From JAJZIH01 sp021785265 (GTDB lineage: Bacteria > Pseudomonadota > Gammaproteobacteria > JAKAQQ01): a DNA stretch of 64,000 nt. The notes beneath the pieces were generated by a model. That model searched no databases and had not been told where the DNA came from. It worked only from the letters and a program-made list of their open reading frames with translations. Below are positions 18,602-27,032 of the stretch, in pieces. The stretch lies in the NCBI GenBank assembly GCA_027338645.1, contig DAHWSH010000012.1:1-64000 (forward strand), written 5' to 3'. Both the position numbers and the translations under genes were made by a program. Each line of letters begins with the position of its first letter. The stretch's first letter is position 1.

Positions 18602-20281
18602 ATGCACGCCGAACTGCCCGGGACGATCGTTCTGGCCCAGATCAATCCCTGCGTGGGGGATATCGCGGGCAACGTCCAGTCCATCCTGGATGCGGCCCGT
18701 CGGGCCCAGAAGGAGCACCAGGCTTGGCTCACGGTTTTTCCGGAACTGGTCTTGTGTGGGTATCCACCACGCGATCTCCTGTTTCAGCCAGACTTTCGTC
18801 GCGAGGCGATGGCTGGCCTGTCCCGTCTCGCTGCCGCCTGGTCGGGGCCGCCGATCGTGGTGGGTCATCCGCATTACGACGGATCCCAGATTTTCAACGC
18901 TGCATCGGTCATCACTGGAGGACGGGTGGTGGCCCGCGCGTTCAAGCAGTGTCTGCCGAACTACGGGGTTTTTGACGAGAAACGCTACTTTGTGCCGGGC
19001 ACGGAAACCGCGGTCTGGAACCATGACGGCGTGCGGATCGCGTTGCTGGTATGCGAGGATCTGTGGGCCCCCGAACCGGCGGCAGGAGGACGGGCACTGG
19101 GAGCGGATCTGCTGGTTGGGCTCAGTGCGTCTCCCTTCTGCATCGGAAAGGCGGCCGAACGCGAGGGGGTATTCGCCTCCCGGGTCCGGGAAACCGGGAT
19201 TCCGCTCGTCTGCACCAATCTCGTTGGTGGGCAGGATGAAATCGTGTTCGACGGCATCTCGCTCGCCCTGAACCCCAGTTCCAACGTCGTTTTCCGGGCA
19301 CCGGCTTGTGCCACTGCACTATGGCCGGTCAGGGTCCGGAACCGGGCGGGAGCCATCCGGCTCGAGGCTCCGGATCCGGAACCCCTCCCTGGGGTGGCCG
19401 GGTCGGTGTACCCGGCTCTCCGGATGGCGGTGGCCGATTATGTGGGTAAGAACGGGATTACGGGAGTGCTCATCGGACTCTCCGGCGGGATCGACTCGTC
19501 GCTCACCGCAGCCCTCGCGGTGGATGCGCTGGGGGCGGGGGCGGTTACGGGAGTGCTCCTGCCGTCCCGCCATACGTCGGCGCTTTCGCGTACAGGGGCA
19601 CTCGAAGAGTCCGAGATCCTGGGGATCCAGACCGTCGAACTGCCGATTGAACCCATCGTCAAGGCGTTCCGGAAGGGGCTTGAACCGTCCGGCATCCCCA
19701 CGAGCTCAACGGTCGTTTGGGAGAACCTGCAGGCACGGATCCGTGGCGTGCTACTCATGGCACTGTCAAATGCGAGCGGACGGATCGTTCTCGCAACCGG
19801 CAACAAGAGTGAGATGGCCATGGGATACACGACCCTCTACGGTGACATGGCGGGTGGATTTGCTCCGCTGGCCGACGTGCCGAAGACCCTGGTTTTCGAG
19901 CTGGCGCGCTACCGGAACGCAATCTCGCCGGTGATCCCCCGGGCGGTTCTGGAACGCGAGCCCACAGCCGAGTTGAGGGAAGGGCAGAGGGACCGGGATA
20001 GCTTGCCACCCTATGCGGAGCTGGACCCGATCCTGGAAGCGTTGATCGAGACCGAACGACCCTTCGCTGAGATGGCCAGCCGTCTGGGCAGTTCCCCAAC
20101 CGTCCGGGAAGTGGTGCGGCGCGTGGCCGCGAACGAGTACAAACGGCGCCAGGCGGCACTGGGGGTCAAGATCACGTCCCGTGCCTTCGGGATCGAGCGT
20201 CGCTACCCCGTCACCTCGGGGTTTGATGTCGCGGCGGAGACCCGTGAGGATCTGCCGGAGGATCCGGGCTCAGGAGCCTGA
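18602..20281 (+). CDS. nadE: Glutamine-dependent NAD+ synthetase
   Basis: The 559-residue two-domain enzyme has an N-terminal nitrilase-type glutaminase (residues 1-270: catalytic Glu in FPELVLCGYPPRD, a Lys in FKQCLPNYGVFDEKRYF, Cys in LLVCEDLW) and a C-terminal synthetase with the PP-loop LSGGIDSSLTAALAVDALG. ATGNKSEMAMGYTTLYGDMAGG is a signature of the family. It amidates deamido-NAD+ using ammonia released from glutamine. It starts 25 bp after sucD and its end overlaps the convergent bamD by 12 nt. Confidence 0.96.
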   Translation: MHAELPGTIVLAQINPCVGDIAGNVQSILDAARRAQKEHQAWLTVFPELVLCGYPPRDLLFQPDFRREAMAGLSRLAAAWSGPPIVVGHPHYDGSQIFNAASVITGGRVVARAFKQCLPNYGVFDEKRYFVPGTETAVWNHDGVRIALLVCEDLWAPEPAAGGRALGADLLVGLSASPFCIGKAAEREGVFASRVRETGIPLVCTNLVGGQDEIVFDGISLALNPSSNVVFRAPACATALWPVRVRNRAGAIRLEAPDPEPLPGVAGSVYPALRMAVADYVGKNGITGVLIGLSGGIDSSLTAALAVDALGAGAVTGVLLPSRHTSALSRTGALEESEILGIQTVELPIEPIVKAFRKGLEPSGIPTSSTVVWENLQARIRGVLLMALSNASGRIVLATGNKSEMAMGYTTLYGDMAGGFAPLADVPKTLVFELARYRNAISPVIPRAVLEREPTAELREGQRDRDSLPPYAELDPILEALIETERPFAEMASRLGSSPTVREVVRRVAANEYKRRQAALGVKITSRAFGIERRYPVTSGFDVAAETREDLPEDPGSGA

Positions 20282-21022
20282 ATGCGTGTTGTGCATGGCC
20301 TCGCGAAGGGCTTGCGCTTGGAGTGCCAGGGCCGGCTCACCCAGATGCCGGTAGTCCCGGATCAGGATCTTGAGTGCTGCGGGCACCGAAGGGGTCATCC
20401 CGAGCCTCCGGACGATCTCGGCCGCGCGATTCGCGGAGGCGACGTACGCGCCTTTCTCCAGGAGGAAGTGCGCGATGTAGAGGTCGTGTTCCGCGATTCG
20501 GTCGCGGATCCGGTGCATCTCGAAGCGACCGTACAGCGAATAGGGCGATGCGGGAAAGTGAACCAGGAGTTTTTTGTAGTCACCGAATGCAGCTCGCAGA
20601 TTCCGGATGTTTCGTTTGGCCGGATTGACCCCAAATACCCGGTCGACGAAGTTCAGGGGAATCTGGGATTCGGCAACTGCGACCATGAAGTAGGCATAGG
20701 GGGCATCGGGACTGCGGGGATGTTCCTGGATGAAACGACGCGCCGTATTTGCGGCCTCGTGGTTATGGCCGGCCATGAAGTGCGTGTAGATGAGGTACAA
20801 GGCCGCTTCGCGGGCGTAGCGCTTGAACGGGTAGTCGGCTTTCAGGCTGCGGAAATAGCCTTCGGCCGCTTTGTAATTGGCCGCCTCCAGCGCGTGGAGT
20901 CCATGTTTGTAGAGAGAAGCGACGTTGGGACGGGCCTGGTGCTGGGGAGTGCCCGCACAACCCGCCAGAACCAGGGTCGCGAGAACCGGGAGAGTGGCAA
21001 AGCGAGAACGGCGGTGACTCAT
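20270..21022 (-). CDS. bamD: Outer membrane assembly lipoprotein BamD (ComL)
   Basis: The 250-residue lipoprotein has a signal peptide with lipobox VLAGC, so lipidation is expected on Cys22. TPR-like helices follow (YKHGLHALEAANYKAAEGYFRSL, ARRFIQEHPRSPDAPYAYFM, VHFPASPYSLYGRFEMH). BamD is the essential partner of BamA in beta-barrel insertion. Placement divergent from rluD and yfiH is the standard gammaproteobacterial arrangement. Its ATG overlaps the first possible ATG of rluD on the other strand, leaving no intergenic space. Confidence 0.93.
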   Translation of the reverse strand: MSHRRSRFATLPVLATLVLAGCAGTPQHQARPNVASLYKHGLHALEAANYKAAEGYFRSLKADYPFKRYAREAALYLIYTHFMAGHNHEAANTARRFIQEHPRSPDAPYAYFMVAVAESQIPLNFVDRVFGVNPAKRNIRNLRAAFGDYKKLLVHFPASPYSLYGRFEMHRIRDRIAEHDLYIAHFLLEKGAYVASANRAAEIVRRLGMTPSVPAALKILIRDYRHLGEPALALQAQALREAMHNTHSGS

Positions 21023-22046
21023 GGACGGTGAGGAATCCAGGCACGGGAAAGGAGAAAGTATAGCGCGGAAGAGTGGTCTCCCGGAAACTCAGCCCCGGTC
21101 CCTCCGGATCCCGGAGTCCTGCGCCGGCCGCCGGCTGGATCAGGCCCTGGTCGAACTTTATCCCGGGTTTTCGCGTAGCCGCCTTGCAGAACTGGTTCGT
21201 GAGGGACGGGTCCGGCTGTCGGGCCTCGCGGCTCTCCCCAGTCGCCGGGTGAAGGCCAACGAGAGCCTGGAAATCGATTTCGACGAACCTTCCTTCGCTT
21301 CCCCGGCCAGACCGGAACCCATGGGGTTAACCGTGGTTTGGGAAGATGCCGATCTCATCGTGGTGGACAAGCCCGCGGGACTGGTGGTGCATCCCGGAGC
21401 CGGCCATCACGTAGGGACTCTGCTCAACGGACTCTTGTGCCGGTACCCGGAGCTTGGACGGATTCCGCGGGGAGGGCTCGTGCATCGCCTGGACAAGGAC
21501 ACGACAGGTCTCCTCGTGATCGCCCGTAATGAATCCGCACACGCTCAACTGACCCGGGCCATCGCCGCGCGGGACGTGCGCCGGATTTATTGGGCGCTGG
21601 TTTTGGGAGAACCGACAGCAGGGCAGAAAATCGAGGCCCCGTTGGGACGCGACCGACGCAACCGGCAGCGGCGGGCCGTCGTGCTCTCCGGGAAACCTGC
21701 GGATACCACCTTCCGGATTCGGGAGCGATTCACGGGGGCCTGCCTGATCGAAGCGTCCCTGGGAACCGGACGCACTCACCAGATCCGGGTTCATCTCGCC
21801 CATGTCGGATATCCCGTGGTTGGCGATCCGCTCTACGGGGGGCGCTCGCGTAGCGCACGTGGGATGTGTGCCGAAGTGCGGGAGGCGGTCCGAGCCTTCC
21901 CACGCCAGGCGCTGCATGCCTATTCCCTGGCTTTGATGCACCCGCGGACGCATCAGCCCTGCGAGTGGGAGGCTCCTCTCCCGCAGGATCTCGACGGATT
22001 ACTCCGGCTGATCCGGGCGTCAGAAGCCCGCATGCGTCATGGATAG
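21021..22046 (+). CDS. rluD: 23S rRNA pseudouridine synthase RluD
   Basis: This is an RluA-family pseudouridine synthase of about 341 residues. An S4 domain comes first (RLDQALVELYPGFSRSRLAELVREG). The catalytic motif is GLVHRLDKDTTGLLVIAR, where the Asp is the nucleophile; RTHQIRVHLAHVGYPVVGDPLYGG completes the signature. It modifies helix 69 of 23S rRNA. ATG 21021 is the only standard start upstream of the S4 domain and would overlap the bamD start. A strong AAAGGAG at 21046-21052 sits instead before an ATA codon at 21059, so an unusual start there is possible. Confidence 0.92.
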   Translation: MDGEESRHGKGESIARKSGLPETQPRSLRIPESCAGRRLDQALVELYPGFSRSRLAELVREGRVRLSGLAALPSRRVKANESLEIDFDEPSFASPARPEPMGLTVVWEDADLIVVDKPAGLVVHPGAGHHVGTLLNGLLCRYPELGRIPRGGLVHRLDKDTTGLLVIARNESAHAQLTRAIAARDVRRIYWALVLGEPTAGQKIEAPLGRDRRNRQRRAVVLSGKPADTTFRIRERFTGACLIEASLGTGRTHQIRVHLAHVGYPVVGDPLYGGRSRSARGMCAEVREAVRAFPRQALHAYSLALMHPRTHQPCEWEAPLPQDLDGLLRLIRASEARMRHG

Positions 22047-22085
22047 TGTTTCCCCCGAACCGCGTTTCGAGGGGGAAGGTGCCCC

Positions 22086-22880
22086 ATGACGGGTGTCGGG
22101 ACGGATTACCGGTGGAGTACGTCGCGGTCCCTGCTTTGCATTGAACCGGTCTGGCCGGTACCGGCCACGGTGCGCGCCTTTGTGACCACCCGTCAGGGGG
22201 GGTTGAGTGCAGGTCCCTATGCCTCGCTCAATCTCGCAACCCATGTGGGTGATGACCCGGGTGTGGTCTTCCGGAACCGGGAGCGTCTGATTTCCAGTCT
22301 GGATTTGCCCGCGGAGCCGGAGTGGCTCGCACAAGCCCATGGAACCCGGGTGCTCGACTGCCGGAACTCGGCTGGATCCCCTTCATCATCGGAGTGCGCC
22401 GATGCGGCCACGACGGCCATTCCGGGAGTGGTCCTGGTCGTGCTCACGGCAGATTGCCTACCGGTTTTTTTCGCGGACCGGCACGGTGACCGTGTGGCGG
22501 TGGCGCACGCCGGCTGGCGGGGCCTCGCGCAGGGTGTGCTGGAGGCGACCCTGGAGGCAATGGCGTGCAATCCGTCGGAGCTCGTGGCCTGGATCGGTCC
22601 AGGCATCGAGGGCGACTGTTATGAGACCGGGCCTTCCGTGCGGGCGGCGTTTGTGGCACCGGCAGACCAGGCGTTTTTCCTGCCCGCGGGTCGTCCGGAG
22701 CACTTCGAGGTGGATCTTGCGGCCCTGGCCTACTCGCGTCTGGAACAACGGGGTGTCGGTTGGATCGGTCGCTGCCCGTTGGGGACCTTTCGGTATCCTG
22801 AGCTTTTTTATTCTTATCGACGCGAGAGCGTGACGGGCCGGATGGCATCCGTCATTTATCTGGCTTCCTCGAAACCGTGA
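22086..22880 (+). CDS. yfiH: YfiH/laccase-domain protein (purine nucleoside phosphorylase-like)
   Basis: The 264-residue member of the DUF152/laccase-domain family shows the motifs TTRQGGLSAGPYASLNLATHVGDD, LTADCLPVFF and VAHAGWRGLAQG. The Cys and His residues are the zinc ligands known in this family, whose members have adenosine/inosine phosphorylase activity and have also been called polyphenol oxidases or PgeF. It follows rluD by 39 bp, as usual in gammaproteobacteria. Its 3' end overlaps the convergent DUF2062 gene by 29 nt. Confidence 0.9.
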   Translation: MTGVGTDYRWSTSRSLLCIEPVWPVPATVRAFVTTRQGGLSAGPYASLNLATHVGDDPGVVFRNRERLISSLDLPAEPEWLAQAHGTRVLDCRNSAGSPSSSECADAATTAIPGVVLVVLTADCLPVFFADRHGDRVAVAHAGWRGLAQGVLEATLEAMACNPSELVAWIGPGIEGDCYETGPSVRAAFVAPADQAFFLPAGRPEHFEVDLAALAYSRLEQRGVGWIGRCPLGTFRYPELFYSYRRESVTGRMASVIYLASSKP

Positions 22881-23364
22881 GCACAGAGGAGGATTCCGCA
22901 GACCCTCGGGGTGTGGATCGCAGCCGTCTGAGCAACCGGGAAAGAACCCAGTAGCAGGGGGGAGCCAGAGCCAGGCTGACCAGGACCCATCCGAGGAGGC
23001 CTTGCAGGAGGTAGGTCCAGAGCTGTTCCAGGGCCGGGATCCACCCGATTTGAAAACGGGACAGGATCTCGGCGCGGGTCAGGGTGAGTGGGCGTCCGCT
23101 CACGATCCAATGTCCCAATTCGATGAAGGGCACGAGAAAGAGGATTTCGAGCGGGTAGACCGCATAGTTCGTGATCTGAATCAGGGGCAGGTTGAGTCCG
23201 AGACCGAGGGCGATCAGCGTGCAAAGGAGTGTGGTGGATCCGATGGCCGGATTGATTCCCAGGAAGGCGCCAGAGACCACGGTCAGGGCGATTCTCTCCG
23301 GAGTCAGGCCCTGCACCAAGAGTTCCCGGACTTTTTGGGCAGCTTGTCGGATGGGATTCTTCAT
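22852..23364 (-). CDS. DUF2062 membrane protein
   Basis: The 170-residue protein starts at ATG 23364 (MKNPIRQAAQKVRELL). It contains the DUF2062 pattern: a short helix, then PERIALTVVSGAFLGINPAIG, two hydrophobic segments around residues 40-75, and a C-terminal membrane helix (LLGWVLVSLALAPPCYWVLS). The family has no assigned function that I know of. An in-frame extension upstream to 23607 overlaps argR coding sequence and is rejected. Confidence 0.78.
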   Translation of the reverse strand: MKNPIRQAAQKVRELLVQGLTPERIALTVVSGAFLGINPAIGSTTLLCTLIALGLGLNLPLIQITNYAVYPLEILFLVPFIELGHWIVSGRPLTLTRAEILSRFQIGWIPALEQLWTYLLQGLLGWVLVSLALAPPCYWVLSRLLRRLRSTPRGSAESSSVLTVSRKPDK

Positions 23365-23449
23365 CGGCACATGCTTTCTTCCGAATCGGGTCGGGAACAC
23401 GAAAGACCAGGTTTCCGGGGATCGGTCCGGGATCCCTGGGGATTGCGGT

Positions 23450-23872
23450 TCAAGCCGGCTTTCCGAGGAATGATTCGAGGCGTGCCCGGGTTTCTTCCAG
23501 GATCTGCGGACGGCCGACTGCAACAAATACAGTGTCGTCGCCAGCCAGAGAGCCGGCAACACCCTCCAGCTTGAGCTGGTCGATTTTGAGCCCCAGGGCT
23601 TGGGCAAATCCCGGTGCTGTCCGGATCACGAGGAGGTTGGGCGGAGAGAGCTCAACCTCGAAATAGAGCGGGTTGGTATTGCGCAGCGGTTCATAGTGGG
23701 CATAGCGGCCGTGAACCTTACGGATGGAAAGCCGGGCCAGCCGACGTGAGAGCGTCGGCTGAGTCAGGCTCACTCCGCGTTCCCGTAGCCGGGCCCGCAT
23801 GGTTTCCTGGTCGGTGATCGTCTCTTCCATGACCAGGGCCAGCAGGAGGTCGTCTGTATTTTCGGTTGTCAT
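23450..23872 (-). CDS. argR: Arginine repressor ArgR
   Basis: From ATG 23872 the protein is 140 residues. The N-terminal winged helix is readable (ERGVSLTQPTLSRRLARLSIRKVHGRYAHYEP). The C-terminal arginine-binding oligomerisation domain has VELSPPNLLVIRTAPGFAQALG and GVAGSLAGDDTVFVAVG. The frame extends upstream to 23980, but that stretch is AT-rich promoter DNA. It is divergent from the arginine operon across a 126 bp AT-rich island and probably controls both directions with arginine as co-repressor. Confidence 0.93.
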   Translation of the reverse strand: MTTENTDDLLLALVMEETITDQETMRARLRERGVSLTQPTLSRRLARLSIRKVHGRYAHYEPLRNTNPLYFEVELSPPNLLVIRTAPGFAQALGLKIDQLKLEGVAGSLAGDDTVFVAVGRPQILEETRARLESFLGKPA

Positions 23873-23998
23873 GAATGAATTGTATATCAAATGAATAATC
23901 AATGCAAAAGATACGAATATAGTTAAGTAAAAAGATATTGACATGCGATTTTTATTGAATATAATATTAGTTATATCCATAATTATGCAAATAAAATT
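23873..23998. promoter_or_regulatory. AT-rich argR/argD divergent control region with putative ARG boxes
   Basis: A 126 bp segment strikingly AT-rich compared with its GC-rich surroundings. It contains imperfect palindromes resembling the ARG box (consensus close to TGAATAATTATTCA): ATGAATAATCAATGCAA at 23891-23907, TGAATTGTATATCAA at 23877-23891 region, and TTGAATATAATATTAG overlapping the -10 hexamer. The similarity was judged by eye. Confidence 0.55.
23938..23965 (+). promoter_or_regulatory. Consensus sigma70 promoter of the arginine operon
   Basis: TTGACA (23938-23943), a 16 bp spacer, and TATAAT (23960-23965): both hexamers are perfect. Initiation is expected around 23972, giving a leader of roughly 25-30 nt before the ATG at 23999. 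No Shine-Dalgarno sequence is visible before that ATG. An ARG-box-like sequence overlaps the -10, which fits repression by ArgR. Confidence 0.8.
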
Positions 23999-25153
23999 AT
24001 GTCTTCCGATTTATCCCCGCACCTTTTGGGACAGGGTCCCATCTGGCCGATCGAGATCGTCCGAGGACGCAATGACCGAGTTTGGGATCCTGGGGGACGT
24101 ATGTTCTACGACTTTTACGGTGGACATGCCGTTGCCCTCACGGGCCATGCTCATCCGCGGGTACGGAAAGCCATCAACCGGGAGATGCGGAAACTCATTT
24201 TCTATTCAACCTCCACCCGATTGAACGTTCGGGAACGGGCCGCAGCAACACTGGCCGCGCACCTCCCCGCCCGTCTCAGCCGGATGTTCTTCTGTAACTC
24301 CGGGGCAGAGGCCAATGAGAATGCGCTCAAGATCGCACTCCAGCTGACCGGAAGGGAGCGTCTCATCGCTTTTCGTGGTTCCTTCCACGGTCGGACCGCA
24401 CTCACACTCTCGGTCACCGATGACCCCCGGCTCAATGCCCCCTTTGCCCGTTTTGCACCCCCCATCGATTGGCTGCCATTCGCCGATCCCACCGCTCTGG
24501 ATGGCGTGGATTTCCACGAGGCCGCGGCGGTGATTCTGGAACCGATCCAGTCGATGGGGGGCGTCCGCGTCGCACCCGATGCCTGGCTCGGGGAACTCAT
24601 CCGCCGTGCCCATGCGGCGGGGTGTCTCGTCATTTTTGACGAGATCCAGACCGGGCTCGGCAGAACCGGAACCTGGTTCTATGCCAGCCGGCCTGAACTG
24701 GAACCGGACATGGTGACTTTGGCCAAGGGTTTGGCTTCCGGCATTCCGGTGGCGGCGACGACCGTGACCGCCGACATCGCCTCGGCACTGAAACCTCACG
24801 ATCTCGGTAGTACCTTCGGGGGTGGGCCGGTGGCCATGGCCGCCTTACTGGCGACATTCGAGGTCCTGGAACGGGAAGATTGCCTGAGTTCGGTCCAGTC
24901 GCTCAGTCAAAAACTGGTGACGGCCATCAACCGGCTGCCCGGATGCACTGCGCTGGGACGCGGGTTTCTTCTGGGAATCCAGAGTCCGAAGCCGGGGCGG
25001 TGGCTTTGTGACCAACTGTTCTCGCGCGGGTTTCTGACCGGTCCGAGCCGTGATCCTCTCGTCACGAGACTGTTGCCGCCACTCACGCTGAGGCCACAAT
25101 CCGTGGATTTTTTCCTCGAAGCCCTCTCGGAAGTCCTGGGAGAGAGCGGATGA
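23999..25153 (+). CDS. argD: Acylornithine aminotransferase (ArgD/AstC type)
   Basis: The class III PLP aminotransferase has 384 residues. It shows the N-terminal FYDFYGGHAVALTGHAHPRV, the PLP phosphate-binding region FFCNSGAEANENALKIAL, the cofactor Asp in VIFDEIQTGLGRTGTWFY, and the Schiff-base Lys in TLAKGLASGIPVAAT. It interconverts N-acylglutamate semialdehyde and N-acylornithine. It is the first gene of the arginine operon. Whether the acyl group is acetyl or succinyl cannot be read here; ArgD/AstC enzymes often accept both. The stop overlaps the argF' start by 4 nt. Confidence 0.92.
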   Translation: MSSDLSPHLLGQGPIWPIEIVRGRNDRVWDPGGRMFYDFYGGHAVALTGHAHPRVRKAINREMRKLIFYSTSTRLNVRERAAATLAAHLPARLSRMFFCNSGAEANENALKIALQLTGRERLIAFRGSFHGRTALTLSVTDDPRLNAPFARFAPPIDWLPFADPTALDGVDFHEAAAVILEPIQSMGGVRVAPDAWLGELIRRAHAAGCLVIFDEIQTGLGRTGTWFYASRPELEPDMVTLAKGLASGIPVAATTVTADIASALKPHDLGSTFGGGPVAMAALLATFEVLEREDCLSSVQSLSQKLVTAINRLPGCTALGRGFLLGIQSPKPGRWLCDQLFSRGFLTGPSRDPLVTRLLPPLTLRPQSVDFFLEALSEVLGESG

Positions 25154-26145
25154 GACATCTGATCCGGCTTTCCGATCTCGGTCCCGGGGCTGTCAGTGCC
25201 TTGATCGAACGAGCCCGGACCATCAAGCGGAATAGTCCGCCTCCGCGTTTTACGGGGAAAATCCTCGTTCTTTTTTTTCTGGCCCCCTCGCTCCGAACCC
25301 GGGTGTCATTCCAGGTGGCTATGCTCAGGGCCGGTGGTGAGGCGGTGGTGGTCGAGGCGGGTGGCGGAATCTGGCCGCTCGAGACCCGACCGTCCGCGAT
25401 CATGGATGGGGATCGGGTCGAACATCTCGAGGAGGCGATCGGCGTACTCGGACGCTATGGAGATGCACTCGCGGTTCGTTCTTTCGCCACGTTAGAGTCG
25501 GACGTAGCTGATCTCGAGGATCCACTGCTTTCTGCCTGCCGCGACCATTCCCCGGTCCCGGTGATCTCGATGGAGTCGGCCGCCGAACATCCGGCACAGG
25601 GATTGGCTGATCTCATGACTGTGATTGAGACGCAGGGATCGCCCCAGGGGTTGCCGGTCATGCTGCGCTGGGCACCGCACATCAAACCCTTGCCCAAGGC
25701 GGTGCCTCATTCTTTTCTCTTGACGGCGGCCGCCCTGGGTTGCCGGGTGACGGTTGCCGCACCCGAGGGTTTTGAACTGCCACAGCCGGTTGTGAACCAG
25801 GCCCGTGACTGGGCCCGGCGGAGTGGGGGGGACGTGACCCTTATTCATGATCCCCGGAGGGAGGTGGACGGGCAGGCCGCATTTTGTGTGAAGTCATGGG
25901 GAGCTGCTGGCTTCCCGGCGAGTCGCCCGGTTCGTGACCAGCATCCCGACTGGAGGGTCGATACCGACTGGCTGGAACTGACCGCACCCGACTCGATCCT
26001 GCTCCATTGCCTTCCGGTCCGGCGCAACGTCGAGATGACACAGGCCGTTCTGAAAAATCCCCGGTGCCGCATTTTCGACGAGGCACAAAACCGGGTCCCG
26101 GTACAGCAGGCGGCACTGGAATGGTTGTGGGGGCTCCGGCCGTGA
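25150..26145 (+). CDS. argF': N-acylornithine transcarbamylase, predicted N-succinylornithine type
   Basis: The 331-residue transcarbamylase has the carbamoyl-phosphate motif SLRTR at residues 48-51 and the HCLPVRRN motif. It has the features of the acetyl/succinylornithine branch (IWPLETRPSAIMDGD, WAPHIKPLPKAVPHSF, VKSWGA) instead of ordinary OTCase motifs. Glu92 of Xanthomonas AOTCase marks N-acetylornithine specificity, Pro90 in Bacteroides fragilis SOTCase; replacing Glu92 with Pro, Ser, Ala or Val was reported to give succinylornithine activity. The corresponding residue here is Val90 (codon 25417-25419), in MDGDRVEH. The flanks (MESAAEHPAQGLADL) also look closer to SOTCase. The prediction is that it carbamoylates N-succinylornithine. 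Confidence 0.88.
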   Translation: MRHLIRLSDLGPGAVSALIERARTIKRNSPPPRFTGKILVLFFLAPSLRTRVSFQVAMLRAGGEAVVVEAGGGIWPLETRPSAIMDGDRVEHLEEAIGVLGRYGDALAVRSFATLESDVADLEDPLLSACRDHSPVPVISMESAAEHPAQGLADLMTVIETQGSPQGLPVMLRWAPHIKPLPKAVPHSFLLTAAALGCRVTVAAPEGFELPQPVVNQARDWARRSGGDVTLIHDPRREVDGQAAFCVKSWGAAGFPASRPVRDQHPDWRVDTDWLELTAPDSILLHCLPVRRNVEMTQAVLKNPRCRIFDEAQNRVPVQQAALEWLWGLRP

Positions 26146-27032
26146 CCCGTCTCGTCCAGGATGCCTATGCCACGCTGCGGGTTGCGGCCCAGTACGTGTC
26201 CCGCTTCCAGGGCGCACTGTTCGTCCTGAAGGTGACCGGCCGGTTGGCGGAGGAAGAGCACCACCGCGTCGCTTTCGCCGAACAGGTGGGCATGCTCCAC
26301 GCTTTCGGGATCCGGATGTGCCTGGTGCACGGAGGGGGATCCCAGATCGATCACGCTTGTGCTGATCGGGGAATCACTGTTGAAAAAAGGGGTGGCCGAC
26401 GGATCACCACCCCTCCAGTGCTCGCGGTGGTCGAACAAAGCTATCGGGTGATCAGCCGGCTCTGGGTGGACGCTCTGCGAGGACAGGGAGTGGAGGCCGT
26501 ATCCTGCCCGGGTCACGAGGGACTGCTCACGGCCACGCCCCGTCCGCCTTCCGAATGCGATGGTGAGCAGGTCGACTGGGGCGCGGTGGGCGATCTCCGG
26601 AAGCTGGATCCCGCTCCCTTGGAGTCCGCCTTCGCGGCTCGTGCCATTCCGGTCATTGCCCCCTTGGCGCGAGACTGGGACGGTGGCACCTTGAACTGTA
26701 ATGCTGACACTGCGGCGGCTTTCCTCGCGGTGCACTGCCGGGCCAGTAAATTGATTTTTCTGCTCTCGGTACCGGGTCTCCTACAGGATGCCCATGATCC
26801 CAGCACCCTGATCCGATACGGGGATTTGGCGGATCTGGCCCGGCTCGGAACGGCCGGAATCCTTGAGGACGGGATGCAGGTCAAGGCCCGGGCCATCGAG
26901 AGTGCCTTGACCGGGGGCGTCGACAGTGTCCATCTCGTGAGTGGTCTCGATGACGAGGCCCTGGTCCGCGAGGTCCTGAGCCATGAGGGGAGTGGTTCGA
27001 TGTTGGTCGCCCGGAAACCGGAGTCCGCATGA
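26142..27032 (+). CDS. argB: N-acylglutamate kinase
   Basis: The amino-acid-kinase-fold protein is 296 residues from GTG 26142, which overlaps the argF' stop (GTGA); ATG 26121 is an alternative. It has LVHGGGSQIDHACADRGI, GGTLNCNADTAAAFLAVHC, FLLSVPGLLQDAHDPSTLI and GILEDGMQVKARAIESAL. The first motif reads FVLKVTGRLAEEE rather than the usual KxGG, so one glycine of the nucleotide/substrate loop is lost. There is no C-terminal GNAT domain, unlike the NAGS-kinase fusions of xanthomonads. It phosphorylates N-acetyl- or N-succinylglutamate. Confidence 0.87.
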   Translation: MTRLVQDAYATLRVAAQYVSRFQGALFVLKVTGRLAEEEHHRVAFAEQVGMLHAFGIRMCLVHGGGSQIDHACADRGITVEKRGGRRITTPPVLAVVEQSYRVISRLWVDALRGQGVEAVSCPGHEGLLTATPRPPSECDGEQVDWGAVGDLRKLDPAPLESAFAARAIPVIAPLARDWDGGTLNCNADTAAAFLAVHCRASKLIFLLSVPGLLQDAHDPSTLIRYGDLADLARLGTAGILEDGMQVKARAIESALTGGVDSVHLVSGLDDEALVREVLSHEGSGSMLVARKPESA

